Shown here: positions 22,799-31,102 of the stretch, piece after piece | Position numbering within the stretch: the first letter of the stretch is position 1 | Layout: each line of letters begins with the position of its first letter | Source: CAZKWG01 sp964615375 | Lineage (GTDB): Bacteria; Myxococcota_A; UBA796; CAZKWG01 | NCBI GenBank assembly: GCA_964615375.1 | Contig: CAZTOW010000062.1 | Coordinates: forward strand, 1-53,237 | Direction of reading: 5' to 3' | Length of the DNA stretch: 53,237 nt | Made by a program: the position numbers and the translations under genes | Notes under the pieces: model-generated | What the model saw: only the letters and a program-made list of their open reading frames with translations | Database searches by the model: none | Told to the model about the DNA's origin: nothing

Positions 22799-25316
22799 GC
22801 TCGTGTTCCAGCACCTGTAACGCCTGGTTCACGCTGCTCCGGTGCACGCGCCCCTGCGCCATCCGCGCGCGGAGCTGCACGATCAGCGCGCGCACGCCCG
22901 CCTCGTCTCCCGTGCGGAGCCGCGCCTGGCCCAGGACCATCTCGGCGAAGAGGATCTCGGCGAGCTCGGCCCGGCCCCGGGTCAGCGCGCCCACGGCCTG
23001 CTCGGCCACCGCCAGCGCCTCAGGATCACCGCGCGCCAGCAGGAGCCGGGCCTTCGCCACGCCCAGCACGCCCTCCGCCCAGGGGCCCGCCCCCGCCGCG
23101 CGCGCGTCCGCGACCTGCACCTGCGCCTCCGCCTCGGCGACCGCGCCCTCGTCCAGGGCCAGGTGCGTCAGGAGCGCGCGGGTCCAGACCGACCAGCGGA
23201 GGTTACCGGTCTGATCATGGAGCTGTAACGCCTGGTACAGATGCTCTCGGGCGCCAGCGGAGTCGCCCAGGTCCAGCGCGCAGAGGGCGAGCTGCCCCAG
23301 CACGTTGCCCAGGAGCCGCGGCTGACGGGAGCGCCGGGCCAGCTCCGCCGCGCCCTGCAGCCCGGCCCGCGCGCGCTCCGGCTCCCCGTCGTCCAGGTCG
23401 ACCAGGGCGAGGTAGGCCCGAGCCTGGAGCTCGGACGAAGGGACGCCGCTCTCCCGAGCCAGGGTGATCGCCCGGTCCAGGTGGCGTCGAGCCGCCTCGC
23501 GGTCGCCCAGCAGGCGCGAGGCGTGGCCCAGGTTGCACAGGGGGATGACTGTGCGAAAAGACACACTCCCCAGGAGGGAGGCGTCGAGGGCCACCTGAAA
23601 GGCCGATCGGGCCTCCGCCAGGCGCTGCGCGTCCAGGAGCGCCACGCCCAGGTTGTTGGCGATGGTCGAGATCAACCCCGCGTCAGGCAGATCGCGCGCC
23701 TCCTCCAGGAGGTGCGTGTAACCGTCGATCACAGGCGCTCCGCGCTCGCGGGCCAGGTCCAGGCGCTGCACCTCCAGGCGCAGGCGGCGGAGCGGGAGAG
23801 GGGAGGAGGCCAGGCCCAGCTCCACCTCTCGCAGCGCCTCCTCCGACCGCCCCAGCAGCCTCAACAGGATGGCGCGCAGCGCCCGCAGAAGCTCCCTCAG
23901 ATCGGGTGCGTCGTCTGCCTCGCAGCGTTGGAGGGCCTCCTCGGAGGTGCGCATCGCCTCGTCCAGGCGCCCGAGGTGGCGCAGCGCGGAGGCGCGGGCG
24001 TAGAGCAGGGCCGCCGCGCCCCAGCCGTCGGCGGCGCCCGGGAGGGCCTCGTCCACCAGGGGGAGCACCGCCTGTACCGGCCCCGCCGCCAGCAGCGCGC
24101 CCGCCGCGCCCACCGAGGCCCCCGTCGCCACCGCGTCGTCCCCGCGCTCGCGGGCCCGCCGGGCCGCCACTCGCAGGTCCTCGAGGCCGTAGACGGCGCG
24201 GCTGAGGGCGGCGGATCCATCGCAGCCAGCCAGCGCGTCGACCAGGCTCTCCCCGCCCAGCTCGGCGAACCAGGCCCCGTGACGGGCCTCGGTGGGGCCC
24301 GGGTTGATCAGGTACTCCTCGGCGAAGCCGCGGAGCGTCAGCAGCATCGCGTAGTGGCCCATCAGCACGTGCTGGAGCAGGCTCTTCTCCACCAGCGACT
24401 CCAGCAGCGCCGCCGCCGGGGGGGCGTCCCGGCCGCAGCGCAGCACGGCCTCGGCCGCCGCGGTGGAGATCATCCCGCGAAACACGCTGAGCTGGGCGAA
24501 GGCGGTCTGCTCGTGGCGGCTGAGCCCGTCCCAGGACAGCTCGATGGCCGCCGCCAGGGTCCCCTGGCGCTCCGGCCGCCGACGGTCCACCAGCAGCGCG
24601 GGGTTGACGGCCCCGCTCGCCGAGGTCACGCGGGCCTGCAGGGCCCTGGGGCTCAGGGTCCGCAGGCGGGGGGCGGCCAGCTCCAGGGCCAGCGGCAGCC
24701 CGTCCAGGGCCCGCGCCAGCGCGCTGAGCTCGGCCACCCCCTCCGGCGACCGATCCAGCCTCGCCCCGGCCTCCTCGGCGCGGCTCACCAGCAGGCGAAC
24801 CGCGGCGCTCTCCAGGACCGCCTCAGTCGCGGCGCCCTCGGGCAGGGTGGGCAGCGGGGCCAGGGCGAAGGTGCGCTCGGTCGGAAGACCCATCGGCGCC
24901 CGTGAGGTGATGAGCAGCTGGACCCCGGGCGCGTCCCTCAGCCAGCGCTCCAGGAGCGGGCGCGCGTCCGGGCCGAGACTGTCGGCGTCGTCCAGCACCA
25001 GCAGCTCGCCCTCCCGGCGGGCCAGCGCCTCCGAGACGCGGGCGACCGGGTCCGCTCCCAGCTCCAGCCCCAGGCACACGCCCAGGTTGTGCAGGAGGTC
25101 CTCGGCTCCCCGCGCCCCCGCCAGCGCGCAGACCTGCACGCCGCCCGGCCAGCGCCCCTCCTCGGCCACCGCGCGCGCCAGCCGGCTCTTGCCCACCCCC
25201 GCCGGGCCGATGAGCGTGAGCGCCCGGGTCGCGGGCTCGCGCAGGAGCGCGCTCAGCGTTTGACGCTCCTCCTCCCGCCCGAACAGCGGCCCGTAAGACC
25301 CGTGCGCTCGGTTCAT
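22770..25316 (-). CDS. AAA/STAND-type ATPase with TPR repeats
   Basis: The 848-residue protein begins with a nucleotide-binding domain: FGREEERQTLSALL, Walker A GPAGVGKS (37-44), Walker B ELLVLDDADS, then LITSRAPMG and LDGLPLALELAAPRL. This is the pattern of LuxR/AfsR-type ATPases. The remainder (about 330-848) is TPR-like helical repeats, with NNLGVALLDAQRLAEARSAF as a clear unit. No DNA-binding domain is visible, so it may act through a partner. The start at 25316 (MNRAHGSYGP) was chosen because upstream sequence is antisense to the radical SAM gene. It is divergent from that gene (51-bp gap) and convergent with the HPrK-like gene. Confidence 0.8.
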   Translation of the reverse strand: MNRAHGSYGPLFGREEERQTLSALLREPATRALTLIGPAGVGKSRLARAVAEEGRWPGGVQVCALAGARGAEDLLHNLGVCLGLELGADPVARVSEALARREGELLVLDDADSLGPDARPLLERWLRDAPGVQLLITSRAPMGLPTERTFALAPLPTLPEGAATEAVLESAAVRLLVSRAEEAGARLDRSPEGVAELSALARALDGLPLALELAAPRLRTLSPRALQARVTSASGAVNPALLVDRRRPERQGTLAAAIELSWDGLSRHEQTAFAQLSVFRGMISTAAAEAVLRCGRDAPPAAALLESLVEKSLLQHVLMGHYAMLLTLRGFAEEYLINPGPTEARHGAWFAELGGESLVDALAGCDGSAALSRAVYGLEDLRVAARRARERGDDAVATGASVGAAGALLAAGPVQAVLPLVDEALPGAADGWGAAALLYARASALRHLGRLDEAMRTSEEALQRCEADDAPDLRELLRALRAILLRLLGRSEEALREVELGLASSPLPLRRLRLEVQRLDLARERGAPVIDGYTHLLEEARDLPDAGLISTIANNLGVALLDAQRLAEARSAFQVALDASLLGSVSFRTVIPLCNLGHASRLLGDREAARRHLDRAITLARESGVPSSELQARAYLALVDLDDGEPERARAGLQGAAELARRSRQPRLLGNVLGQLALCALDLGDSAGAREHLYQALQLHDQTGNLRWSVWTRALLTHLALDEGAVAEAEAQVQVADARAAGAGPWAEGVLGVAKARLLLARGDPEALAVAEQAVGALTRGRAELAEILFAEMVLGQARLRTGDEAGVRALIVQLRARMAQGRVHRSSVNQALQVLEHELNSAPRSPR

Positions 25317-25353
25317 CGCGCTGCCCTTATCCAGGTGGACGACCCGGCGCTGA

Positions 25354-25361
25354 GCTACCAT
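25354..25361 (+). promoter_or_regulatory. Candidate -10 element (GCTACCAT)
   Basis: GCTACCAT ends 6 bp before the ATG of the radical SAM gene and resembles -10-like motifs elsewhere in the window. If used, the transcript would have almost no leader. Confidence 0.25.
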
Positions 25362-25367
25362 GGCCTC

Positions 25368-26690
25368 ATGCGCGTGCTCTTCCTGGAGGTCGACACGGAG
25401 CGGAGCTGGGCGCTGGCCTCGGTGGGGCCGGCGACCCTGGGGGCCTGGCTGCGGCGCGCGGGGCATGAGGTCAGCTTCATGCGAGCACGCCTGGACATGA
25501 GCGAGGACGAGGTCGTGCGGGAGGTCGCCGCCCGCGCCCCCGAGCTGCTGGGCGTCTCGCTGACCACGCGCCAGTGGCTGCGGGCCCGGGACCTGGTGGG
25601 GGCCATCCGGCGGACCCTGGACCTGCCGGTGGTGGCGGGCGGGCTGCACCCCACCTTCGCGCCCGAGCAGGTGCTGTCCAGCCCCGGCTTCGACTGGGCC
25701 TGCCTGGGCGAGGGGGAGGAGACCCTGCTGGAGCTGGTCACGGCCCTGGAGCGGGGCGCGCCCACGGGGGACATCCCGAACCTGATGGCCCGCGGGGCGG
25801 CCCGACCGCGCCTGCGCCCGCCGCTCGAGCCCCTGGACCGCCTGCCCTGGATGGCGCGCGACCTTCTCGACGAGACCCCCGGCGTGGTCCACATGGCGAC
25901 CCAGCGCGGCTGCCCCTTCCCCTGCACCTACTGCGCGGCGCGCATGTACGACGAGCTCTACGGCCAGCAGGGCCAGGAGTACGGTCGGCGGCGCTCGCAC
26001 GACGACGTGATGGCCGAGCTCCACGCGCTGCGGGCCCAGGGCCGGCTCTCCTTCGTCATCTTCCTGGACGACACCTTCACGCTGCACCCCCGCTGGGTGG
26101 AGGAGTTCTGTCGGCGTAACGCCGAGGAGCTCGCCGTGCCCTTCTCGCTGCACGCCCGCGTCGAGACGATCAGCCCTGGTCTGCTGGAGCAGCTCGCCCG
26201 GGGCGGGTGCCGGATGATCACCTATGGCGTCGAGAGCGGCTCCGAGCGCCTGCGCCGAGAGGTGATGAAGCGCCCGGTGAACAACGAGCGCTTCCGCAAG
26301 GTCTTCCGTTGGACGAAGGAGGCGGGCATCCTGCTCACCGCCAACTACATGCTCGGGCTGCCCGGCGAGACGCCGGAGGATCTGGACATGACGGTGGCGC
26401 TGGCCGACGAGCTGGACGCGCTGGACTTCGGCTACTTCGTGTTCTACCCCTACCCGGGCACCGCGCTGTTCCGGGAGTGCCGGGATCGCGGCTATCTCCC
26501 GGACGGATACGAGGAGATGCCCGCCAACCACCGGCGCTCCATCCTGCGCCTGCCCACGCTCACGCAGGAGCACATCGACGACGCCTACGAGCGCCTCACC
26601 GCCCTGCGCGCCCGCCGCTACGCTGAGCGGGACGGGGCCTCGCGCGCGGAGGCCACCGGGCACGTCGCCCACAGCGCCCGGACCGGCTGA
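25368..26690 (+). CDS. B12-binding-domain radical SAM protein
   Basis: The 440-residue protein has an N-terminal cobalamin-binding-type domain (1 to about 135: SVGPATLGAWLRRAGHEV, PVVAGGLHPTFAPE, LGEGEETL). A radical SAM domain follows with the cluster motif C182-x3-C186-x2-C189 (GCPFPCTYCAA). Downstream are GVESGSE and the NYMLGLPGETPEDLD signature of this subclass. Many relatives methylate, or cyclise carbon skeletons of, lipids and secondary metabolites. The substrate here is unknown. The start at ATG 25368 (MRVLFLEVD) fits the family's usual beginning. The stop overlaps the next ATG by one base (TGATG), so it is coupled to the dioxygenase. Confidence 0.88.
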   Translation: MRVLFLEVDTERSWALASVGPATLGAWLRRAGHEVSFMRARLDMSEDEVVREVAARAPELLGVSLTTRQWLRARDLVGAIRRTLDLPVVAGGLHPTFAPEQVLSSPGFDWACLGEGEETLLELVTALERGAPTGDIPNLMARGAARPRLRPPLEPLDRLPWMARDLLDETPGVVHMATQRGCPFPCTYCAARMYDELYGQQGQEYGRRRSHDDVMAELHALRAQGRLSFVIFLDDTFTLHPRWVEEFCRRNAEELAVPFSLHARVETISPGLLEQLARGGCRMITYGVESGSERLRREVMKRPVNNERFRKVFRWTKEAGILLTANYMLGLPGETPEDLDMTVALADELDALDFGYFVFYPYPGTALFRECRDRGYLPDGYEEMPANHRRSILRLPTLTQEHIDDAYERLTALRARRYAERDGASRAEATGHVAHSARTG

Positions 26691-27409
26691 TGCTGGCGGA
26701 GCGCGGCTGGGAGAACCTGGGGCCCTTCCTGGAGGAGGGGGAGATCGAGGCGCTGCGGGCCGCGCTCGCGGGCTGGTCGGAGCGGGCTCGACCCAACGCC
26801 TACGGGCTGTTGCACCACAACCTGTGGTGGGAGCTGCCCGCCTTCGAGGCCCTCGTGCGCGAGGGTCGGCTGGCCCGGCGGGTTCAGGACCTGTTGGGGG
26901 TGAGCCGCGTCCAGCTCTTCCAGGACAACCTCGTCTGCAAGCTGCCCGGCAACCCCACCGAGATCCAGTGGCACCAGGACTTCTCCTACTGGCCCCTGGA
27001 CCGCCCGCTGGGGCTCACCACCTGGCTGGGCCTGGACGACGCGGACGCGGAGAACGGCGCGATGTGTTTCGTCCCCGGCAGCCACCGCTGGGGCGAGCGG
27101 ACCCCCGCCGACTTTATCCGCGGCAGCGGCCAGCCCCCCATCCCCGGCCTGCTCCCCCTCGATCCCGAGGCCCACCCCCAGGAGCTCGCCCTCGCCCGCG
27201 CCGGCGAGCTGCTCGTCCACCACCCTCTGGTCTGGCACCGCTCCGGCCCCAACCTCTCCCAGCGCCCCCGCCGCGCCTGGACCGTGACCTGGGTGCTGCC
27301 GGAGGTCCGGTGGCGCAAGGCGCATGCGCCCCATCCGTACAACTGGAGCCTGGGGCCGGAGGAGGGGAGCGCGGTGGTGGGGGAGGGGTTTCCGGTGTTT
27401 GGGGTGTGA
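26690..27409 (+). CDS. Phytanoyl-CoA dioxygenase (PhyH) family protein
   Basis: The 239-residue protein has the Fe(II)/2-oxoglutarate PhyH pattern: HxD at H95-D97 (QWHQDFSYW), the segment ENGAMCFVPGSHRWG, the distal iron ligand H183 (LVWHRSGPN), and arginines after it (about R192-R195) to bind 2-oxoglutarate. It probably hydroxylates a small molecule or a modified peptide. Coupling to the radical SAM gene points to a two-step modification of one substrate. No RBS of its own is evident beyond the coupled arrangement. The 3' end is followed by a 120-bp gap without genes. Confidence 0.87.
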   Translation: MLAERGWENLGPFLEEGEIEALRAALAGWSERARPNAYGLLHHNLWWELPAFEALVREGRLARRVQDLLGVSRVQLFQDNLVCKLPGNPTEIQWHQDFSYWPLDRPLGLTTWLGLDDADAENGAMCFVPGSHRWGERTPADFIRGSGQPPIPGLLPLDPEAHPQELALARAGELLVHHPLVWHRSGPNLSQRPRRAWTVTWVLPEVRWRKAHAPHPYNWSLGPEEGSAVVGEGFPVFGV

Positions 27410-27530
27410 TCTGTGCACGTTGAGGCTGGGCGATGGTGGAGGCTGAGCTGGAACGGGTGACAGACCACGCGGGTGGCTATTGACGATCGCGTCCTGGTGC
27501 CTATCTTCGCGCTGTCCAAGGGGGGACAAC

Positions 27531-27839
27531 ATGACGAACCTGAAGCTCAGCATGAGCGGCGGCGATTCGCGGACTCGAATCCGTGGTCGAATCAGGAAGA
27601 GTGTCAGTTCAGCGGCCTGGGAGGCTGTACCAGGGCTTGACGAGATTGAGCTTAGCCGACTGGTTCACCATGAACTGACACTGGGTGCCGGGAAGTACCA
27701 GTACCAGTTCTGGGTCGAGAAAGGCCCTGAGTTGAAGGTCACTGTCGCGAGCATGGACACGGGAGAGGAGCTCAACTCAAGGGAGCTTACGCCAGAAGCG
27801 AACGGCATACATGCTCTCGATTTCGAGGTGAAGTCATGA
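27531..27839 (+). CDS. Hypothetical protein in low-GC operon (102 aa)
   Basis: The 102-residue product, beginning MTNLKLSMSGGDSRTR, has no signal peptide or membrane segment. The basic N-terminus is followed by a beta-rich body (KYQYQFWVEKGPELKVTV). No family is recognised. AGGGGGG lies 6 nt before the ATG. The stop overlaps the next start (ATGA). Base composition from about 27530 to 28450 is clearly less GC-rich than the neighbours, with many A/T-ending codons, which suggests transfer from elsewhere. Confidence 0.55.
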   Translation: MTNLKLSMSGGDSRTRIRGRIRKSVSSAAWEAVPGLDEIELSRLVHHELTLGAGKYQYQFWVEKGPELKVTVASMDTGEELNSRELTPEANGIHALDFEVKS

Positions 27840-28933
27840 TCGCAACGATGATCAGCCTCTTCATCATCTCTACAGCCATGGCTCAGTCGGTGGACAGGGT
27901 CAGCGCTACTCCCATGCGGAACTCCTCCGCGACTTATACGCTGACGTTCGACACTGGGCAAAGTGCCAACGTGAGCCTTGGTGCGGATTTCTTCCTGCCT
28001 GTAGGGGAGTCGTTACGACACGAGCTCTTTATCATTCCCGAGCTCTCGTTCAAGGGATCCGGTGACGTGGTCGATGTTCCGATCGCCAGCGGAGTGCCCA
28101 GGGGTTCGAGTGGAAAGTTGACCTTGGGCGGGGTGTTCTTCAGATCCGATGAGAAGTCGAAGGTGGTATTCGACCGGTATGATCGTGCGGTTGAGTTGTG
28201 TCGTGCGATAGATCCGAAATTTGTGGATACGGGTAATGGTGACGAATTGTGTCCCCAGGGGAAGCCTCTACTGCAGTTCTCGAAGCTGGTTCCCGACAAT
28301 GCTTCAAGGTTGGTCCCTGCGGTGTTCGTCAACGTTGGTGTATCCTACTCTGCCGCCAACTTCACCTGGCGTGAGCTCGACGACCAGACCACCCCAGCCA
28401 CGCTGGGCGTGGAGCAATCCGTGGATCACCCCACGTTCAAGGGCACGTTGAACGCGGCGTACAACCCGAAGGGGTCATACGTCATCGTCGAGGGCTTGGT
28501 ACATGTCGAGAGTGACTGGTCCGCGTCGGGCAGCACACTGTCCTGGTGTGGGACGGAGGAGTATCAGGTGGGCGACCAGATCGCTAGCGTAGAGGCGTGT
28601 GAAGAAAGTATCGTCGGGGCGCCCACCAACAGCAGATCCTTCGGCGGCTCGGTGGCGGTCGGGATGGTGGACGATGCGTTCGTGTGGCGGTGGGCCCTGC
28701 AGCCCAGCTTCGAGTCGGCCAATGGTGATCTGACAGCCGGGCTCGGGGTGCCGCTCTACGTCAACGTCACCAAGCTGAACAACATGTCCGAGAACTCGAG
28801 CAAGAACATCCTCAAGTTCACCCCCTACGTGAACATCCCCCTTGGGGTGTCCCCTGTGGAGCCGAGGGTTGGCGTCGCCGTCAGCATCTACAACGGCAAG
28901 CAGCTCGTCGATCCCACTCTCTCCAACCTCTAA
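27836..28933 (+). CDS. Exported protein, putative outer-membrane barrel
   Basis: The 365-residue protein has a signal peptide (MIATMISLFIISTAMAQS). The mature part is beta-rich, with many aromatic and Ser/Thr/Asn residues, four cysteines, and a C-terminal run of strands (KFTPYVNIPLGVSPVEPRVG) of outer-membrane type. No family is recognised. It overlaps the previous gene by 4 nt and is followed, after 20 bp, by the repeat protein, so these form one transcription unit. The 5' two-thirds has lower GC than the 3' end, hinting at a composition boundary within the gene. Confidence 0.6.
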   Translation: MIATMISLFIISTAMAQSVDRVSATPMRNSSATYTLTFDTGQSANVSLGADFFLPVGESLRHELFIIPELSFKGSGDVVDVPIASGVPRGSSGKLTLGGVFFRSDEKSKVVFDRYDRAVELCRAIDPKFVDTGNGDELCPQGKPLLQFSKLVPDNASRLVPAVFVNVGVSYSAANFTWRELDDQTTPATLGVEQSVDHPTFKGTLNAAYNPKGSYVIVEGLVHVESDWSASGSTLSWCGTEEYQVGDQIASVEACEESIVGAPTNSRSFGGSVAVGMVDDAFVWRWALQPSFESANGDLTAGLGVPLYVNVTKLNNMSENSSKNILKFTPYVNIPLGVSPVEPRVGVAVSIYNGKQLVDPTLSNL

Positions 28934-28953
28934 CACTCCGATCGGGTGACCCA

Positions 28954-29505
28954 ATGTTGAACAAAGCCTACCATCCAGTCCCCGTCGCCCTCGAGCACAG
29001 CGGCAAGTACATGGCCAGCGGCGAGGGCAACCCCACCTGGATCTACCGCTACACCGTCGAGCACGCAGGCACCAAGAGCGAGCGCCGCGAGGGCGAGCTG
29101 TGGGTGGATGAGAAGCTGGTGGCTCCGCCGACCACAGGCGGGGTGATCGAGACCCCCTGGGGTCGGATGTACTGGGCGACCGGCGCGTACCGTGCAGGCT
29201 GGCTGGTCGCGGGCCCTCAGGACGAGCAGGTGCTCGGAGACGCGGTGGCGTTCGCGCGGCTCCCGGGGAACGGTCGCTGGGTCGCTGACGCGGAGAATTG
29301 GAGCTACGGCATCGAGATCTCCGCGGCCTACAGCAAGTCCGAGCGTCGCACCGGGACGCTGTCCCAGGCGGGGAGCCCGCTGGAGGGTGGCGAGGACGGT
29401 CAGACCTTGAAGACCCCCTGGGGCGTCTGCCGCTGGTGCGATCGCTCGCCTTATGAGCAAGGCTGGCTCTTCGTCGGGTGCTACGACCGTCCCTGGACGC
29501 TCTGA
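28954..29505 (+). CDS. Hypothetical protein with two internal repeats
   Basis: The 183-residue product consists of two similar halves about 87 residues apart. KSERR lies at 41-45 and 128-132, TPWG at 67-70 and 154-157, and GWL at 82-84 and 170-172; each follows a WIYRY or WSYGI strand. The second half has three cysteines (CRWC, GCY) that the first lacks. No signal peptide is seen. No known family comes to mind; a duplicated beta domain is the simplest reading. The stop overlaps the next ATG by one base. The role in the envelope-protein operon is unknown. Confidence 0.6.
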   Translation: MLNKAYHPVPVALEHSGKYMASGEGNPTWIYRYTVEHAGTKSERREGELWVDEKLVAPPTTGGVIETPWGRMYWATGAYRAGWLVAGPQDEQVLGDAVAFARLPGNGRWVADAENWSYGIEISAAYSKSERRTGTLSQAGSPLEGGEDGQTLKTPWGVCRWCDRSPYEQGWLFVGCYDRPWTL

Positions 29506-29831
29506 TGTCCACGCCGGTCCCGCGGCGCGACGACGCTCTCGACTGTCTGCGCTGCGGGGCCTGCTGCCTCGCGCCCTCCGCGGGCGCGCTCGGCTGGGCG
29601 GGGCCCCTCTCCCCAGAGGAGGCGCTCACGGTCGATGGCCCGATCGTGTCCTGCGCGGCCGGTCAGCTCGTCGCGACGACCGGCGCCTCGCCCAACCGCT
29701 GCGTACACCTGAGGGGCGAGCCTGGGGTGGCCGTCACCTGTGCGATCTACCCCCGGCGCCCCGCCGCCTGTAGAGACATGCCCCCCGGCGACCCGGTCTG
29801 TCTTCACCTGCGTCGGACGACGCTCGCCTGA
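29505..29831 (+). CDS. YkgJ-family cysteine cluster protein
   Basis: The 108-residue protein has the CxxCGACC core (CLRCGACCLA, about 14-23), then NRCVHL, AVTCAIYPRRPAACRDM and a final VCLHL. This is the metal-chelating cysteine pattern of the YkgJ (zinc/iron-chelating) family. The metal and the role are not established. It is the last gene of the operon that begins at 27531. Its ATG at 29505 shares one base with the preceding stop (TGATG). The 107-bp convergent gap to the Fur-family gene has no evident terminator. Confidence 0.8.
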   Translation: MSTPVPRRDDALDCLRCGACCLAPSAGALGWAGPLSPEEALTVDGPIVSCAAGQLVATTGASPNRCVHLRGEPGVAVTCAIYPRRPAACRDMPPGDPVCLHLRRTTLA

Positions 29832-29938
29832 GCGCCCACCCGACGCAGGTCGCATGCGTCCCCTTCGGCGCTGCCCCCCTCCACCCGGGAGCCCGCGTGG
29901 ACCGTCGATCGCTCCTCGCCGCCGGGTGAGGGCGCGGC

Positions 29939-30376
29939 TCAGGCCGCGGCGCAAGTCCGACAGCGCCCCGAGATGCGCACGGTCAGCTCCGCGCCCACCA
30001 GGGCCTCGGGGACGGCGCCGTCGCGGGTGCGGAGCACCAGCTCGGGCAGGCAGGTGACGGTCTGGCAGGACTCGCACATGAAGTGCGGGTGGTCGATGGC
30101 GACGCCCCGGCAGACGTCGTCCAGCTCGAAGCGCCAGACCTTGTCGCCCAGGTCCAGTCGGCGGAGCAGGCCGATCTCCGCCAGATCGGAGAGCACGCGG
30201 TAGACCGTCGCCCCGTCGAAGCCGGGGCCGAGGCGCGCCATCACCTCGGCCTGGGTCATGGGGCGCCCCTGCTCGTGCAGCTCGGAGAGCACGGCCACGC
30301 GAGAGCCGGTCGCGCGCAGGCCCAGCGACCGGAGGCGCTCCTTGAGCTCGGCGATGTGATCCTCGTGCAGCTCCAT
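29939..30376 (-). CDS. Fur family metal-responsive regulator
   Basis: The 145-residue protein has the Fur fold: a winged helix (about 18-80, with ATVYRVLSDLAEIGLL at 56-71) and a dimerisation domain with DHPHFMCESC. Structural-zinc cysteines C101/C104 and C139/C142 are all present; H96 and H98 may be part of the regulatory site. It is the last gene of the TonB receptor-lipoprotein unit and so probably represses it in response to metal (iron or zinc; not decidable here). The start is taken at 30376 (MELHEDHIAE). In-frame starts extend to 30436, but their residues do not look like Fur. A plausible operator is at 33336-33360. Confidence 0.85.
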   Translation of the reverse strand: MELHEDHIAELKERLRSLGLRATGSRVAVLSELHEQGRPMTQAEVMARLGPGFDGATVYRVLSDLAEIGLLRRLDLGDKVWRFELDDVCRGVAIDHPHFMCESCQTVTCLPELVLRTRDGAVPEALVGAELTVRISGRCRTCAAA

Positions 30377-30444
30377 GCGGACACCCGGCGACAGGAGGAG
30401 CTTATCCTGGCGCCGGGCCACGGCCCACATGCGCACGGCGGGCT

Positions 30445-31068
30445 CTACTCGACGCTCAGGTTGAAGCTGACCTCGGCGTCGGTGTCCCCGCCCAGCGCGC
30501 TGAAGCCCCCGCTGGCCACGGTCTCCGCGGCGCCCTCGGTCTTGACCGCCGCGCCGCTCTCCGGGGGCATGTGGCGCAGGGTGACGGTCAGCTGGCCGCT
30601 CCCCAGGCCCAGGGTCTGCGCCGCGCAGGCCAGCCCGACGGGCAGCCCGTTGGCGTCCTGGTCGGCGTAGCTCAGCTCGAGGACCGCGGCGCTGTTCTCG
30701 CCGGTGGCCTCGCTCTGCACGCCGCCCCCCGTGTAGAAGACCTGGTGCTGGTCACCCTCGTCCTCCACCTCCACGGTGATGTCCTCCGCGGGGTCCTCGA
30801 GCTCGTTGAGGAAGGAGACGCCCACGGCGTACGCGCCCTCGGGGAGGGTGATGTCGTCGATGACCGGGCTCCCGTCGTTCTCCGGGTCCGCCCAGGTGAA
30901 CGTGAGCGCGTCGCCGCCCGCCTCCGGCGTGAACTCCAGGACGACCGTGGTGATGACCTCGTTCTCGTTCTCGGGCTCCCCGGTCTCCTTGACGTCGTCG
31001 CAGGCGGCGAGCAGGAGCAGGGGGAGCGCGAACAGAGGCAGCGTGCGGGAGCGAATATTGGATGGCAT
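30445..31068 (-). CDS. TonB receptor-associated lipoprotein
   Basis: The 207-residue product has a signal peptide with lipobox LLAAC. The mature protein carries NENEVITTVVLEF, ALTFTWADPEND and EDEGDQHQVFYTGG. I recall similar lipoproteins next to zinc- or iron-type TonB receptors in Bacteroidota. It probably binds the substrate or assists the receptor at the outer membrane. The start at 31068 has AAGGAGA upstream, 34 bp after the receptor stop. The Fur-family gene follows 68 bp downstream. Confidence 0.72.
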   Translation of the reverse strand: MPSNIRSRTLPLFALPLLLLAACDDVKETGEPENENEVITTVVLEFTPEAGGDALTFTWADPENDGSPVIDDITLPEGAYAVGVSFLNELEDPAEDITVEVEDEGDQHQVFYTGGGVQSEATGENSAAVLELSYADQDANGLPVGLACAAQTLGLGSGQLTVTLRHMPPESGAAVKTEGAAETVASGGFSALGGDTDAEVSFNLSVE

Positions 31069-31102
31069 GGCGTCTCCTTGAGTTGGGTGCAGGGTCCCGG
31101 GA

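Noticed and set aside
25317..26672. N-terminal extension of the ATPase-TPR protein
   Set aside because: The extension is antisense to the radical SAM gene and has no domain; the ATPase family pattern begins at 25316.
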